A stretch of DNA of 55,193 nt from Magnetovibrio sp. (GCA_002717285.1 PBDF01000005.1:16303-71495), one strand, 5' to 3'; shown: positions 18,219 to 27,668, counted from the stretch's first letter. The notes: generated from the letters alone by a model not told the origin. Made by a program: numbers and translations.

Positions 18219-21200
18219 TCTCACTTAACTTTCGTGCTTTTAATCTATCTTGGTAGATGCTCAGAAAAGTTTGAAAATTTTTCACATCTTTTACCTTGCC
18301 AGCAATAGACTTATAGCTGATCAAACCAAATGTATCAGGACTTGCAATCAAGCGAAAGGCATCACGAAAAGGACTATCATCCATAGCCTCACCATAATCC
18401 AAACGAAGCCGATCAATACCACGTTCATTCCCACTTAAAGTCATAGCAATACCCATATTAAGAATTGTTTGTGCCTGCAATTCATCCAAAGGTTGATTGG
18501 CCTTTGCCTCATAAGTTCGTAAAATACTATTAAGTGTTTTTGACGCTTGAACCCAGTTTTGATCGTTCCAGTACATCTCCAAACGTAGTAAATCAGCCTC
18601 CATGGTCTTGTCTTCTTTCAATAAAGCAAGAGCATCTTCAATGCGTCCCTGCCCCATTAATGAACGCGAACGCAGGTGACGACGTTGGTCTGATAGGTCC
18701 ACAGGAATACCCTCAGTTGAGGAGTTATCTAGAATTTTTGTCGAATCCTCAAATTTTTGAGCAAAAATGTAAATCAAAGCTAATTGTGCACCAACACGTG
18801 CTTTTTCAACTCCATCTAGGCGAAATTCCACCTGATCTTGTAAGAGTTCAGAAGCTCGATCAAGAAGGTCAACATCAACCAATCGATCAGCTAGATGGCG
18901 AACCATCTCTGCACCTTTTCGACCAGGCGGGGTCAATTCCTTAAATTCGTCATAAAGTGCTATAGCCGTAATTGGAGACATCTCATCTGCTTTGTTTTCC
19001 AAGTAAAGACTAGCAAAAAAATCTATCATTTTTTGGGTTACTTCTGCCGCCTCCTTATAATCTCTAAAATGGGTTGCAGCCTGACGCAAGGTTCGTAAGC
19101 CATTGCGATAATCACCAACGTTGATGTACAAATCTCCCAGGCGACGCAATAACTCAAATTCAAACCGGTCGCCTCGCCAGGAAAAGCGAAGCTTCTCTAA
19201 ATCCTGAATGGCACTAGATTCGTCAATTAGCTCTTGTTCCAGAAGCAAGTCTGCTATGGCGACAGCAGCCTTTGCTCGGCTGGGACGATGAGGACCTTCC
19301 TGAACTTCCTGCCATTTTTTGACAGCGCCCTCAAAGTCTGCAGACAGTTCCAAAATACGACCTTCTACATACTGAAGTTTACTCATTTCCTCAGGATTTG
19401 GACCAACCTCAATAGTTTTTTTCAGGAATTTTTTAGCCCTGCTGATGTCACCCAGCTCAACCGCCGCCTCGGCAACTAGCGTACCAAGCTGGATATTTAG
19501 AGCAGGAGGATATGGCCGAATGACAACAGCTGCTCTTCGCAAATTAGACGCTGCACCAAAAAGATCCCCATCGTACGCTTGAAGTGCTGCGCGCCAGAAA
19601 CGTGCCTCATCATTACCATCAAGGCTTTTATGCTCTAGCTCTTCTCTGGCATCATTATAACGCCCCATAAGAACATTGATTGCACCCCTGAGGCCACGAA
19701 ACTCAATACTGTTTGCGATTTGCGGACGTTCTTCTTCAATAATTTTCATGATGCCCAATGCTTCTGCCCCAAATCCATTGGAAAAATAAAGTTTTGCTAA
19801 ATCCATACGTATTGCTTCTCTCTCACCCGACAATGCTGTAGCAGCTTCTATCTGATATTTTTGCTTTTCCTCCTCAAACGTATTTAAACTGGCATTTCTC
19901 CACTTCTTGAGATCAAACATACGAGTCAAAGCACGAAATGTAGGAAATTTATCTTCATCTTTTTCGTTGGATTGAACGCCCGGTATATTAGCTACAAGTT
20001 GAGCCTTTGGCATCTTAGATATTTTAAGGCCAGAGGAGCTTGTCATCGAAACTCCTTGGCGTAGTGTTCGCACACGCACGTCATCAGCACGCGGTTGCAA
20101 AACCAACCCTTGAGAACTAGGTAAAATACTTATCTGTGGGTAATTGTATTGTTTTGCAATACCATGCCCAAGAGGAACAACGGGCACAACAAGCAAATTA
20201 TCTCCAATCACTGGATCAGTTAGTTTTATTACTCCTCCTGGCTCCGTAATTTGAAGAAAAATTCGAGCGCCAACAGGTGAATTAGGTTGTGGGGCTACTT
20301 CAATAATCGAGGCTGGGGCAAGAGGCTGTTTACGGAATTCCAAAACCCATGTAAATCCATCACGTTTTATAGTTGGATTTATGCCAGATATTGTTGAGAC
20401 TCTCAGCAAACTAGCTTTGTTATGTGGGACTTGTTCGATAGATCGAAAAATATTACCAGCAGTACTTTTTAGAGCATCCAAGTCCATATTGATTTTTTTA
20501 TCAAATACAATCCAAAGGTAGCTGTAACGCCTAAAAACAGCAGCAGCTACTGGCTCATCCCAATCAAAACGAACACTAATTGAGTCCGAACCAGTTGGAT
20601 TAACCGTACTTTCTCTTTTAACACTATCAGAGAATTCTTCAACGGTCCTAGCCTGCGAAATCCTGCTTGCCATTTCTTTTTTAATCTCGGTAAGGCCATT
20701 ACTTTTGCGACTAGGAGGCGTCAATGCCATTGGCTTGCCAGTTTGAGAAGACACCGTTGCTTGTGAGGGGTCCAACTTAACTGGCTTCCCGATTGAGGCC
20801 ACAGGAATCTTTTCAGTAACTTCCTTGGCTGTCTTAAAATTGGATCTTTTATCTGAGTTTCTTCTGTTTTTTTGAAGTGTCTTCCCCTCTAATTTGGTTG
20901 GTTTTCGGGAAGAAAATTTACTAACAGGCTTTATGACATCGACGACCACCTTAGGCCCAGAATAAAAATGCCTAGTTCGTGAAGATTCAGGAATTTCCAT
21001 TCTTACTAAAACGCCATTAAGAGTATTTTTAGAAGTTATAGATGAAATTAATTTAGGCAAACGATCTTGCAAACTAGCAATATCAATGTGAGCAGGACTT
21101 TCAAATGTAATACTTGTCTGTTCTGCTGTTTGCTCTAGTTGGTATGGGACCCTGCTTGGCCAATCAAAAACGATGCGTGTATAATCATCATGAATTCCAC

Positions 21201-21672
21201 TTCGAACTTTAATTTTAGGGCCACGAGCTGGTGCTATAAAAGGTTCTTCTTCCATAGCTTCTTGATTTGGGTTAGCGGCCTTTTTTGTCAATATGGCATC
21301 AGTAATATCAACCACTACCGTCGTTCCCATATCGAAGCCATAGACATCGAAATCTTCTTTCATTGTAGATGCAACACTACGCCCATCAGCTCCAGGTGTG
21401 GCGCCACTCAGATACTTTGACAGGTTTTGAACTACGCCCGAAAGAGAGGGCTCTATAGGAGAACTAAAGCTAACAACAAGCTGATCACCAACGGTTTCAA
21501 TTTCATATGGCACAAGGGTTGGCCAATTGAATACAATGCGACCATAACCATCGTGGGTTGCAGCACGTACCTTGACCGTCTCAGCCTTTACTTGGCTCAA
21601 AGAACAAAGAAAAACTATACAAATCAGCAAAAAGACTCTCAAGTCTATGTTTGATAAATTATCCCGCATCAA
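18211..21672 (-). CDS. Large exported TPR protein with AMIN-like repeats, stator-gene neighbour
   Basis: The 1153-residue product begins with a signal-like hydrophobic segment (about 10-30). Two related beta-rich repeats follow, one with YGRIVFNWPTLVPYEIE near residue 42 and one with YTRIVFDWPSRVPYQLE near 164, each ending in VVVDI/V; a third weaker copy lies near 355. They resemble AMIN-type cell-wall-binding domains. The C-terminal half (about 590-1130) is helical TPR-like repeats. Its ATG overlaps the motB stop as ATGA, so it is the third gene of a coupled stator operon. A periplasmic role in anchoring or assembling the motor is inferred; I do not know a gene name. Confidence 0.75.
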   Translation of the reverse strand: MMRDNLSNIDLRVFLLICIVFLCSLSQVKAETVKVRAATHDGYGRIVFNWPTLVPYEIETVGDQLVVSFSSPIEPSLSGVVQNLSKYLSGATPGADGRSVASTMKEDFDVYGFDMGTTVVVDITDAILTKKAANPNQEAMEEEPFIAPARGPKIKVRSGIHDDYTRIVFDWPSRVPYQLEQTAEQTSITFESPAHIDIASLQDRLPKLISSITSKNTLNGVLVRMEIPESSRTRHFYSGPKVVVDVIKPVSKFSSRKPTKLEGKTLQKNRRNSDKRSNFKTAKEVTEKIPVASIGKPVKLDPSQATVSSQTGKPMALTPPSRKSNGLTEIKKEMASRISQARTVEEFSDSVKRESTVNPTGSDSISVRFDWDEPVAAAVFRRYSYLWIVFDKKINMDLDALKSTAGNIFRSIEQVPHNKASLLRVSTISGINPTIKRDGFTWVLEFRKQPLAPASIIEVAPQPNSPVGARIFLQITEPGGVIKLTDPVIGDNLLVVPVVPLGHGIAKQYNYPQISILPSSQGLVLQPRADDVRVRTLRQGVSMTSSSGLKISKMPKAQLVANIPGVQSNEKDEDKFPTFRALTRMFDLKKWRNASLNTFEEEKQKYQIEAATALSGEREAIRMDLAKLYFSNGFGAEALGIMKIIEEERPQIANSIEFRGLRGAINVLMGRYNDAREELEHKSLDGNDEARFWRAALQAYDGDLFGAASNLRRAAVVIRPYPPALNIQLGTLVAEAAVELGDISRAKKFLKKTIEVGPNPEEMSKLQYVEGRILELSADFEGAVKKWQEVQEGPHRPSRAKAAVAIADLLLEQELIDESSAIQDLEKLRFSWRGDRFEFELLRRLGDLYINVGDYRNGLRTLRQAATHFRDYKEAAEVTQKMIDFFASLYLENKADEMSPITAIALYDEFKELTPPGRKGAEMVRHLADRLVDVDLLDRASELLQDQVEFRLDGVEKARVGAQLALIYIFAQKFEDSTKILDNSSTEGIPVDLSDQRRHLRSRSLMGQGRIEDALALLKEDKTMEADLLRLEMYWNDQNWVQASKTLNSILRTYEAKANQPLDELQAQTILNMGIAMTLSGNERGIDRLRLDYGEAMDDSPFRDAFRLIASPDTFGLISYKSIAGKVKDVKNFQTFLSIYQDRLKARKLSEIN

Positions 21673-22397
21673 AAACCCCTGACTGTGGGGTAAACAACTA
21701 TATCAATACGTCGCCCCATCACGCGCCGCTCTTCGTCTGGTAAATCAGGAAGTTCCATGAACCGGCCAGATGCATACCCGAAAGAGATAATATCTTCTTT
21801 ATAGCCCGAGCGTTTGAGGGCGTTAGCTACTGCTGTTGCTCGACCCATAGATAGTTCCCAATTTGAAGTGTATTGACTTCCTTTTAATGGCTTGGGGTCA
21901 GTATGACCGTTAGTTCCAATTTGATTTCCAATGTTGCGAAGCACTCCTCCCAAATTAGAAAGTGCTTTTCTAGCATCTAATGAGAGCACGGCATCGTCAG
22001 AAAAAAAAAGTCGGTCTCCCGGGAGACCAATAACTAGACGGTCCTCAAGACGCATTAATTGAGCATTTTTCAGCAATTCATCACTTGCCATTGTCTTTTC
22101 CAAAACAGAGGCCAAATAATCAAGATTAATGGCTGTTCTCATGCTTAGAGTTGAAATATCAAAGCGGGATGTCGCCTCAGTCTGCGCCTTTCGTTCAGAT
22201 GGTTTTAGACTTTGAGACAAAGCCGAAACGACATTATTCCACGCATCAACCTTGACAACTGACATTGAGAACAACAATACGAAAAACGTCAACATGAGTG
22301 AGACTAAATCTGTAAATATCAGCATCCAACTCTGATCAGTTTTAGCGTCAGTTGACTGATCACCTGTCTCTTCCTGATTTATAAGATCACCACTCAT
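21669..22397 (-). CDS. motB: Flagellar stator protein MotB
   Basis: MotB is the peptidoglycan-anchored half of the ion-driven stator. The 242-residue protein has one membrane segment (about 26-48) containing FTDLVSLMLTFFVLLFSMS, in which the Asp is the expected proton-binding residue. An OmpA-like domain (about 125-240) follows with TNGHTDPKPL and RRIDIVV. It overlaps the upstream MotB-like gene by ATGA and the downstream TPR gene by ATGA. No motA lies in this window. Confidence 0.87.
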   Translation of the reverse strand: MSGDLINQEETGDQSTDAKTDQSWMLIFTDLVSLMLTFFVLLFSMSVVKVDAWNNVVSALSQSLKPSERKAQTEATSRFDISTLSMRTAINLDYLASVLEKTMASDELLKNAQLMRLEDRLVIGLPGDRLFFSDDAVLSLDARKALSNLGGVLRNIGNQIGTNGHTDPKPLKGSQYTSNWELSMGRATAVANALKRSGYKEDIISFGYASGRFMELPDLPDEERRVMGRRIDIVVYPTVRGF

Positions 22398-23101
22398 TTG
22401 GTCTCTTCTTTGTATGGCTGAACAAATTTGAGATAAGTATCCTCACTACTTCGAACGTAGAACCAAATACTAACCTTTTTTGGATCGCCTGGATTAATAC
22501 CAACAGAAACACTGTCAGGCGGTACCCCTCGCGACAACATGGACCTTGCAAACTCTCCTGCCCGAGACATTTCAAGAGTTTGGTCTTCCGGCATAATATT
22601 ATCCTTTAGATAAGGACTGCCAATGATAAACTCCATATCAAAGCGAAAGCCTGGAGGGCGAGCGCTTAAAGTAGCAACGATACGGTCCAAGAATGGATTA
22701 TTAATTTCTTGTACTTGGGGCTTATTCTTTTCGAACAAGACATCAGAATCCAACTCTACTCGCATAAGGCGCCCAGGCTTAATGATTTCTGAAGATGTAA
22801 CCTGGATTACCGTCGAAAAAATATTGGTTATTTCCCTCTGAAACTGCTGGCCCTGATCAGCCTCTCCTTTACTATTACTTACAAATGTCAGCTGCGTGCT
22901 CGTGGGCTTAATACTTGCAAAGGTGGTAGCAATGCTTTTCAAAGCCGCCTTCGATTTAGCGATTTTGACTTGGGAAATACTGACCATTATAATAAAAAAA
23001 GCGAGGACAAGGAGCATCAAGGCCAGAAACAGTGCAACACTACTGTTCACTTGCTCATCTTGATCTTCTAGGGGATCGTCAAACTCCTTTTGCAAGGGCA
23101 A
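22394..23101 (-). CDS. MotB-like protein without the proton-binding Asp
   Basis: The 235-residue protein has a single membrane segment (about 22-46, SVALFLALMLLVLAFFIIMVSIS) and a periplasmic domain with LFEKNKPQVQEI and SRAGEFARSMLSRGV, resembling a degenerate OmpA/MotB fold. The membrane helix has no acidic residue, so it cannot carry protons as MotB does. It is translationally coupled to motB (ATGA). It may form a structural partner in the stator. In related bacteria I would expect motA upstream, but here a 435-bp gap precedes it. Confidence 0.7.
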   Translation of the reverse strand: MPLQKEFDDPLEDQDEQVNSSVALFLALMLLVLAFFIIMVSISQVKIAKSKAALKSIATTFASIKPTSTQLTFVSNSKGEADQGQQFQREITNIFSTVIQVTSSEIIKPGRLMRVELDSDVLFEKNKPQVQEINNPFLDRIVATLSARPPGFRFDMEFIIGSPYLKDNIMPEDQTLEMSRAGEFARSMLSRGVPPDSVSVGINPGDPKKVSIWFYVRSSEDTYLKFVQPYKEETK

Positions 23102-23536
23102 CAGGTCCTATTTGAAACAAGCTAAATATGTATTCGTTTCCAAAATAGATATGTTCTTGCTCGTGGTTTTTAGAAAAAGAAATTGTTTATCTATTTTAGT
23201 TTTAGAATCTCTTCTATTAGAAATTTTTATTGACATCCGATATTTACATAAATCGAAAAAAAAGCAGAAAGAGCCGAAAACAATATTTTTCTTACTATTC
23301 AGAAATTGGACTGCATTGCCAATGCATTGCCTAATAGAATTTTGAAAACAAAAATTCTCAAAAAAAATGTTCTTTGCCACCATTAATTTTTCCAATGTCT
23401 TGATCATCAAAAAGGTTTTCATAACTTACTTGCAAAAAAGTTAATATTAAGCAAAGTTGCTCTCTAACAATTATATTTCACATTTTGAGAACAATTACTT
23501 AAACATATTAAGGACCTGCATTTCGTGTCTTTTTTA
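23102..23536. other. Intergenic gap before the stator operon
   Basis: This 435-bp AT-rich stretch has no convincing gene. A 104-codon minus-strand frame in it is rich in Phe, Lys and Asn and looks non-coding. TGCATTGCC occurs twice in direct repeat at 23312-23331, and the region reads as a poor sigma-54-like match on the minus strand, but 211 bp from the gene. It probably holds the stator operon promoter. Confidence 0.4.
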
Positions 23537-24268
23537 TTAACCACCCACTTTTAAAGCCTCACTTGGTAATTTCCTCAATCTTGATAATTCAACAGTTATT
23601 TCAGTAGCTCTTGCAGGGTTCATCTTCGCCATGATGGGGGCAAGTCTGCGAGCACCCATACTCTCTGTCACCATAAGCAGAGTGTCCATGTCTAATTCTT
23701 CAAAGATACGCGCAGCATTTTTAGGTTTCATATTTTCATAAATCTTAACTAAACCCTCAATTTTTTTAATTTGGTCAGCATCATACGCTTTTACCAACTT
23801 CTCTATTGTATCCTGAAAATTTTGTAGTTCAGCAATCTTCCTATCAATCCTCTCCTCAGCTGCCTGAAGTAGACCCTCACGCATTGACATTTCTTTTTCT
23901 TGAGCCTCCAGTTCTTCTCGACGCTCAGCAAGGCGTTGAAGCAAGTCAATTTCAGCCTGGGTAAGCAAAGCTGGATCATGTTTAGCTAAGTTTAGGGTTG
24001 CGTCTGGGGTATCTGCCTCGACGGGGGCCTGTTCAACCTCGACTTCCTCTATCGGAGTAGCCCCATCAACCTCAGCACTTTCAGTTTCTACTGCATTATT
24101 TTCTGTATCTTTCTCTACCTGAGCTCTTGCATTTGTAACATACAAAGCACTCTCAATTTTGGTATTGCCATGCAAAACATTAACTACATCTTCCCAAATG
24201 TTGCCAACACGTACACTCAACATAAGTACTGTGATAAAAATCAACCCTGAAAGAAAACGAATTTTCAT
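23537..24268 (-). CDS. MotE-like periplasmic flagellar protein (MgtE-N domain)
   Basis: The 243-residue protein has an N-terminal membrane anchor or signal (about 3-22), an acidic Pro/Glu-rich linker (about 55-95), a long coiled coil (about 100-170, LLQRLAERREELEAQEKEM) and a C-terminal MgtE-N-like helical domain with YENMKPKNAARIFEELDMD and MAKMNPARATEITVELSRL. This matches the MotE family, whose Sinorhizobium member is a chaperone for a periplasmic motility protein. It lies 26 bp after the DUF6468 gene in the fliL-fliM operon. Confidence 0.8.
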   Translation of the reverse strand: MKIRFLSGLIFITVLMLSVRVGNIWEDVVNVLHGNTKIESALYVTNARAQVEKDTENNAVETESAEVDGATPIEEVEVEQAPVEADTPDATLNLAKHDPALLTQAEIDLLQRLAERREELEAQEKEMSMREGLLQAAEERIDRKIAELQNFQDTIEKLVKAYDADQIKKIEGLVKIYENMKPKNAARIFEELDMDTLLMVTESMGARRLAPIMAKMNPARATEITVELSRLRKLPSEALKVGG

Positions 24269-24294
24269 AATATGTTTTACCCTCTAATCGAATA

Positions 24295-24810
24295 CTATTG
24301 TGCCTGTCGTAGAGCCTTTATAAGGTCTTTTTCAGCTTGCGATTGTTTTTCACGGCTTACCTGTTTTATGTTTTTATAAATTTTTTTGGCCATTCTTTTA
24401 TTTTTTTCGAAAGTCTCGTCATGGGTAACTATTTGGTCAGAGTTAGCATTAACTATCCCCGATACTGCTTTTTGATCTGTTTTATTTACCTCAGTTGTTT
24501 TGGGCCTTTTTCTGCGCACACCTTCTTCAAGGCGATCAGCAGTAAGTGAGCCCCTATCGATCATTAAAGCCAAATCATCGCGTAATAATTCTGCCTGAGT
24601 AAGGCTCTTTTGCATTTCAGCAGTACTAGCTTTCAGACGTTGAACACCCTTTTCGGCTCGAATAGTAGACTGACTGAAAGTCATGGCCAGACGCTCAAGT
24701 TCTTCTTTGTGTTGCCGCAGATTACCTAGTTTACGGTTTAATATGACAGCATAACCAATTGTTGTAACCAACAATATGGCAAACGCAATATCTATACCCA
24801 ATGAAAACAT
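24295..24810 (-). CDS. DUF6468 membrane-anchored coiled-coil protein
   Basis: The 171-residue protein has one N-terminal membrane segment (about 5-25) followed by a coiled coil with RKLGNLRQHKEELERLAMTF and a conserved LLRDDLALMIDRGSLTADRLE. This resembles the alphaproteobacterial DUF6468 family, found between fliM and motE-like genes. The function is unknown; the position suggests a motor or switch accessory protein. It lies 5 bp after fliM. Confidence 0.75.
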   Translation of the reverse strand: MFSLGIDIAFAILLVTTIGYAVILNRKLGNLRQHKEELERLAMTFSQSTIRAEKGVQRLKASTAEMQKSLTQAELLRDDLALMIDRGSLTADRLEEGVRRKRPKTTEVNKTDQKAVSGIVNANSDQIVTHDETFEKNKRMAKKIYKNIKQVSREKQSQAEKDLIKALRQAQ

Positions 24811-24815
24811 AACAC

Positions 24816-25901
24816 TTAGTCCTCTTCGCCAGTCATTAACCGCTCTTCAATCTTTACAGCTTTTTTTTCACCTTTGCGGCCCATCGTGCCAGAATACAGT
24901 TCAACATCACCAATTCGACATTTGACCTTTGAAGTTGGTGTCGCATTCAAAATCAGTTGTGACCCAACCTCGAGGGAAAAAACCTCATTAAGTTTCAAGG
25001 AAAATTCATCAAGAACTACTTCAAGATCGACGTTAGTCAGCCAGCATTCTTCAGCCAAATGGGTTTGCCACAAGGAGTTTCGACTGGAGCTTTCACCTAT
25101 GAACATCTGGAGCAGTAACTCACGAACTGGCTCCAGCGTGGCATATGGGAGAAGCATTTCCATTCGACCACCTCGATCTCCCATTTCAACGCGTAACTTC
25201 ACTACGATAGCCGCATCAGACGGCCTTGAAATTGTTGCAAACCTTGGGTTAGTTTCCAACCTTTCAAATTGAAAAGTGACTGGGCTGAGGGGCTCAAAGG
25301 AAATAGTCAAATCAGACAAGGTAACATGAACCATGCGCTCCACCAACGAGCGTTCGATAGCTGTGTAGGGACGTCCTTCGTGCGCCGCTGTTGTGCCACG
25401 ACGCTCCCCAAGCAATACGTCAACCATAGAGTAAGTTAGAGCCGAATCTACAGTAATCAAACCAAAATTGTCCCATTCTTCAGCCTTAAAAACACTGATC
25501 ATAGCCGGCAAAGGGATTGCATTTAGATAGTCACCGACTCGGGTTGAGGAAATAGCTTCCATGGAAACTTCGACATTATCAGCAGTAAAATTACGAAGAG
25601 ATGTCGACATAAGACTAACCAAACGGTCAAAAACAACTTCAAGCATGGGAAGACGTTCATAGGATATGGCATTATTGAGCATTGCCTTAACACCTGTGCT
25701 CTCAATCTCCTGATCTAATTTTTCAGCGCTTCCAAGTAGAGAGTCAATTTCGGCTTGACTCAAAACACGAGACGTTTGTCCTCCACTTGCTTTCTGAGCA
25801 TTTGCAGCGTCCGGGGACACCATAGATTCCCATTCAGCTGCCAAATCATCCTGTTCGTCGCCACCACCACCGTCAATGTCGTTTTCTGCCTCTGCTATCA
25901 T
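24816..25901 (-). CDS. fliM: Flagellar motor switch protein FliM
   Basis: FliM is the C-ring protein that receives CheY-P and sets rotation direction. The 361-residue protein has VLSQAEIDSLLG (about 46-57, the N-terminal CheY-binding type motif), a middle domain with FTADNVEVSMEAISSTRVGDYLNAIPLP, and a C-terminal SpoA domain (about 270-345) with VDLEVVLDEFSLKLNEVFSLEVG. The N-terminal 45 residues are longer and more acidic than in enteric FliM. It follows fliL by 45 bp. Confidence 0.96.
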   Translation of the reverse strand: MIAEAENDIDGGGGDEQDDLAAEWESMVSPDAANAQKASGGQTSRVLSQAEIDSLLGSAEKLDQEIESTGVKAMLNNAISYERLPMLEVVFDRLVSLMSTSLRNFTADNVEVSMEAISSTRVGDYLNAIPLPAMISVFKAEEWDNFGLITVDSALTYSMVDVLLGERRGTTAAHEGRPYTAIERSLVERMVHVTLSDLTISFEPLSPVTFQFERLETNPRFATISRPSDAAIVVKLRVEMGDRGGRMEMLLPYATLEPVRELLLQMFIGESSSRNSLWQTHLAEECWLTNVDLEVVLDEFSLKLNEVFSLEVGSQLILNATPTSKVKCRIGDVELYSGTMGRKGEKKAVKIEERLMTGEED

Positions 25902-25946
25902 TTCTGTGCTTCCATCATCATTTCACCAGCAAGCTCACCATATACA

Positions 25947-26528
25947 TTATTGAACAAGCATTTCCTTAAAAAGGACGTCATTAACCTTTATTGGAGCTAC
26001 TGACGCTATTACACGCCTCAACAATTCTTCTCGCAACCTGTACATGCCAGCTGACCCCTTTAAGTCCTCGACCCTGAGCTCTCTCAGGTAAATCTGAAAA
26101 TTACCAATCACTCTAGGTAACAAGCTCTCTATCTTTGGTATATCCTCCTGTTTTTCAAGTTCAAGAGTGATCTTAACCTTTAAAAAAGTAGCTTCTCGAC
26201 CCTCAGCACTGAGGGTGACCATAAGTTCCTCCATATCATAAAAAACTGCATCTTTAAGCAAAGCATCTTCTTCTGCCTGACTTTCATCGCCGTTCAGCAA
26301 AGGATCTAACAAGCCAGTAAAATAAGCCGCAACTGCGCCTCCAACAATAAGAAGGAGAACTAAACCAAGAATGATGAGGAGCTTCTTCTTACCTCCTCCC
26401 TTAGTTTTATCAGATACTTCACCTCCTTCATCATCATCATCATCATCTTCACCATCGCCATCGGCTTCGGCTTCGGCATCTTCCTCACTATCTTCATCTG
26501 TTTCGTCATCTAGATCTTCATCGGCCAT
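25947..26528 (-). CDS. fliL: Flagellar basal body protein FliL
   Basis: FliL is a single-pass membrane protein at the stator-rotor interface. The 193-residue product has an unusually acidic N-terminus (residues 3-40, mostly Asp and Glu, with a run of six Asp), a Lys-rich patch, a membrane segment (about 49-70) and a periplasmic domain with FLKVKITLELEKQEDIPKIESLLPRV. It is the first gene of the minus-strand fliL-fliM-DUF6468-motE operon. A CtrA-like box lies about 85 bp upstream. Confidence 0.93.
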   Translation of the reverse strand: MADEDLDDETDEDSEEDAEAEADGDGEDDDDDDEGGEVSDKTKGGGKKKLLIILGLVLLLIVGGAVAAYFTGLLDPLLNGDESQAEEDALLKDAVFYDMEELMVTLSAEGREATFLKVKITLELEKQEDIPKIESLLPRVIGNFQIYLRELRVEDLKGSAGMYRLREELLRRVIASVAPIKVNDVLFKEMLVQ

Positions 26529-26612
26529 TGGTTTTCTCTTCTTAGTAACAAAAACAAACCAAACAGTACGCTGATTCTTAACTTTGGTGTGAATTAATGT
26601 AGAGCCTGATGG

Positions 26613-26627
26613 TTAACAAGTAATTGA
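26613..26627 (-). promoter_or_regulatory. CtrA-box-like site upstream of fliL
   Basis: Read toward fliL the sequence is TCAA-N7-TTAAC, one mismatch from TTAA-N7-TTAAC. It lies 84 bp before the fliL start. fliLM is a CtrA target in Caulobacter, which supports the call, but the base match alone is weak in AT-rich DNA. Confidence 0.4.
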
Positions 26628-26700
26628 GAACAGGACAGGAAAATATGCACATCGACTTGCTTTTTATTTCCTTAAAACAAGAAATTTAGTCACATAGATT

Positions 26701-26729
26701 GGGCAAAACCTGCCGGGCAAAAGGCAAGG
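26701..26729 (+). promoter_or_regulatory. Candidate FlbD/ftr-like enhancer element upstream of flgF
   Basis: GGCAA-AAC-CTGC starts at 26702, 100 bp upstream of the -24 element. A second GGGCAAAAGGC lies at 26715-26725. The same GGCAA-N3-CT(G/T)C pattern occurs before flgE and flgI at almost the same distance. FlbD binding is inferred. Confidence 0.5.
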
Positions 26730-26801
26730 ATCGCATCAAGCAGAAACACAATGCTATAAAAATGTGACTCTAGTGTACTGAAATAAATAACAATTTTAGT
26801 T

Positions 26802-26817
26802 TGGCATACCATGTGCA
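26802..26817 (+). promoter_or_regulatory. Sigma-54 promoter of the flgF operon
   Basis: TGGCAT-N5-GTGCA has the invariant GG and GC separated by exactly 10 bp. It ends 43 bp before the flgF ATG. The -24 box matches 5 of 6 consensus bases and the -12 box is slightly weaker. Confidence 0.65.
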
Positions 26818-26860
26818 TAGTAATACTGAAAAAATTAATTATTTAGCAGGATTGAAGTAA

Positions 26861-27595
26861 ATGGAAACATCATCACTTATAGCGGTCTCAAAACAGGCTG
26901 TAATTCGCAGATCAATGAGCGTAATTGCTAATAATATAGCAAATATGAACACTACTGGATACAAGGGCGAAAAAATGATGTTTGTCGAACACTTGGTTAG
27001 AAGTCCCGGAGGGACAAGAATTGGCGGTGATAAATTAGCATTTGTTCGGGATATTGCCACTGCAAGAGATTTATCTGAAGGAACATTCGAAAAAACGGAA
27101 AACCCTTTTGATCTAGCAATTCATGGCGATGGATTCTTTGTTATCGGTACACCAACTGGGGAGCGTTATACAAGAAATGGTAATTTTCAAATTGGAAATG
27201 ACGGACAACTAGTAACCAGAAATGGTGACCCCGTTCTATCTGATAATGGCGCTCCATTCTTCTTAAGTCCCGAAGATAACCACATAGAAATTGATAGTAG
27301 CGGCACACTTTCCACGGAAAACGGTGAACTTGGAAAAATTGCAGTTGTTAACTTTGCTGATAAACGTGACTTGCAGCTCGTAGCTGGTGGATTGTATTCC
27401 ACTACACAACAAGCCACTCCGGTTGAAGAAGCTAGAGTCGTTCAAGGAATGCTCGAAGGCTCAAACGTTCAACCAATCATTGAAATGACCCGAATGATTG
27501 AAGTGCATAGGGCTTATGAGGGTACGAAAATATTTATTCAAAAAGAGGACGAACGTCTAAAAAATATGGTTAAGGAATATGCTCGAGTCGGATAA
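26861..27595 (+). CDS. flgF: Flagellar proximal rod protein FlgF
   Basis: FlgF is a rod subunit between the proximal rod and FlgG. The 244-residue product has the axial-protein N-terminus SVIANNIANMNTTGYKGEKM, the middle motif LAIHGDGFFVIGTPTGERYTRNGNFQIG, and the C-terminal helix VQPIIEMTRMIEVHRAYEGTK. It begins the flgF-flgG-flgA-flgH operon driven by a sigma-54 promoter 44 bp upstream. Confidence 0.95.
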   Translation: METSSLIAVSKQAVIRRSMSVIANNIANMNTTGYKGEKMMFVEHLVRSPGGTRIGGDKLAFVRDIATARDLSEGTFEKTENPFDLAIHGDGFFVIGTPTGERYTRNGNFQIGNDGQLVTRNGDPVLSDNGAPFFLSPEDNHIEIDSSGTLSTENGELGKIAVVNFADKRDLQLVAGGLYSTTQQATPVEEARVVQGMLEGSNVQPIIEMTRMIEVHRAYEGTKIFIQKEDERLKNMVKEYARVG

Positions 27596-27668
27596 ATCAA
27601 GGCTGAAGTTTAATTGGCCAACAAACACAAAAAGATTTAACCCGACAAAATAGAAAAGGAAAAAGAAA

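Larger units (their letters stand above)
26529..26860. other. Divergent control region fliL / flgF
   Basis: This 332-bp gap separates the minus-strand fliL operon from the plus-strand flgF operon. It holds the CtrA-like site near fliL, two GGGCAAAA elements (26701 and 26715) and a sigma-54 promoter (26802). No gene is seen. Confidence 0.7.

Noticed and set aside
23316..23333. Sigma-54-like site on the minus strand before the stator operon
   Set aside because: GG-N10-GC spacing is present but both boxes are poor and the gene is 211 bp away.
23108..23422. 104-codon minus-strand frame upstream of the stator genes, considered as a motA remnant
   Set aside because: No MotA motifs or membrane pattern; Lys, Phe and Asn rich as expected of AT-rich non-coding DNA.
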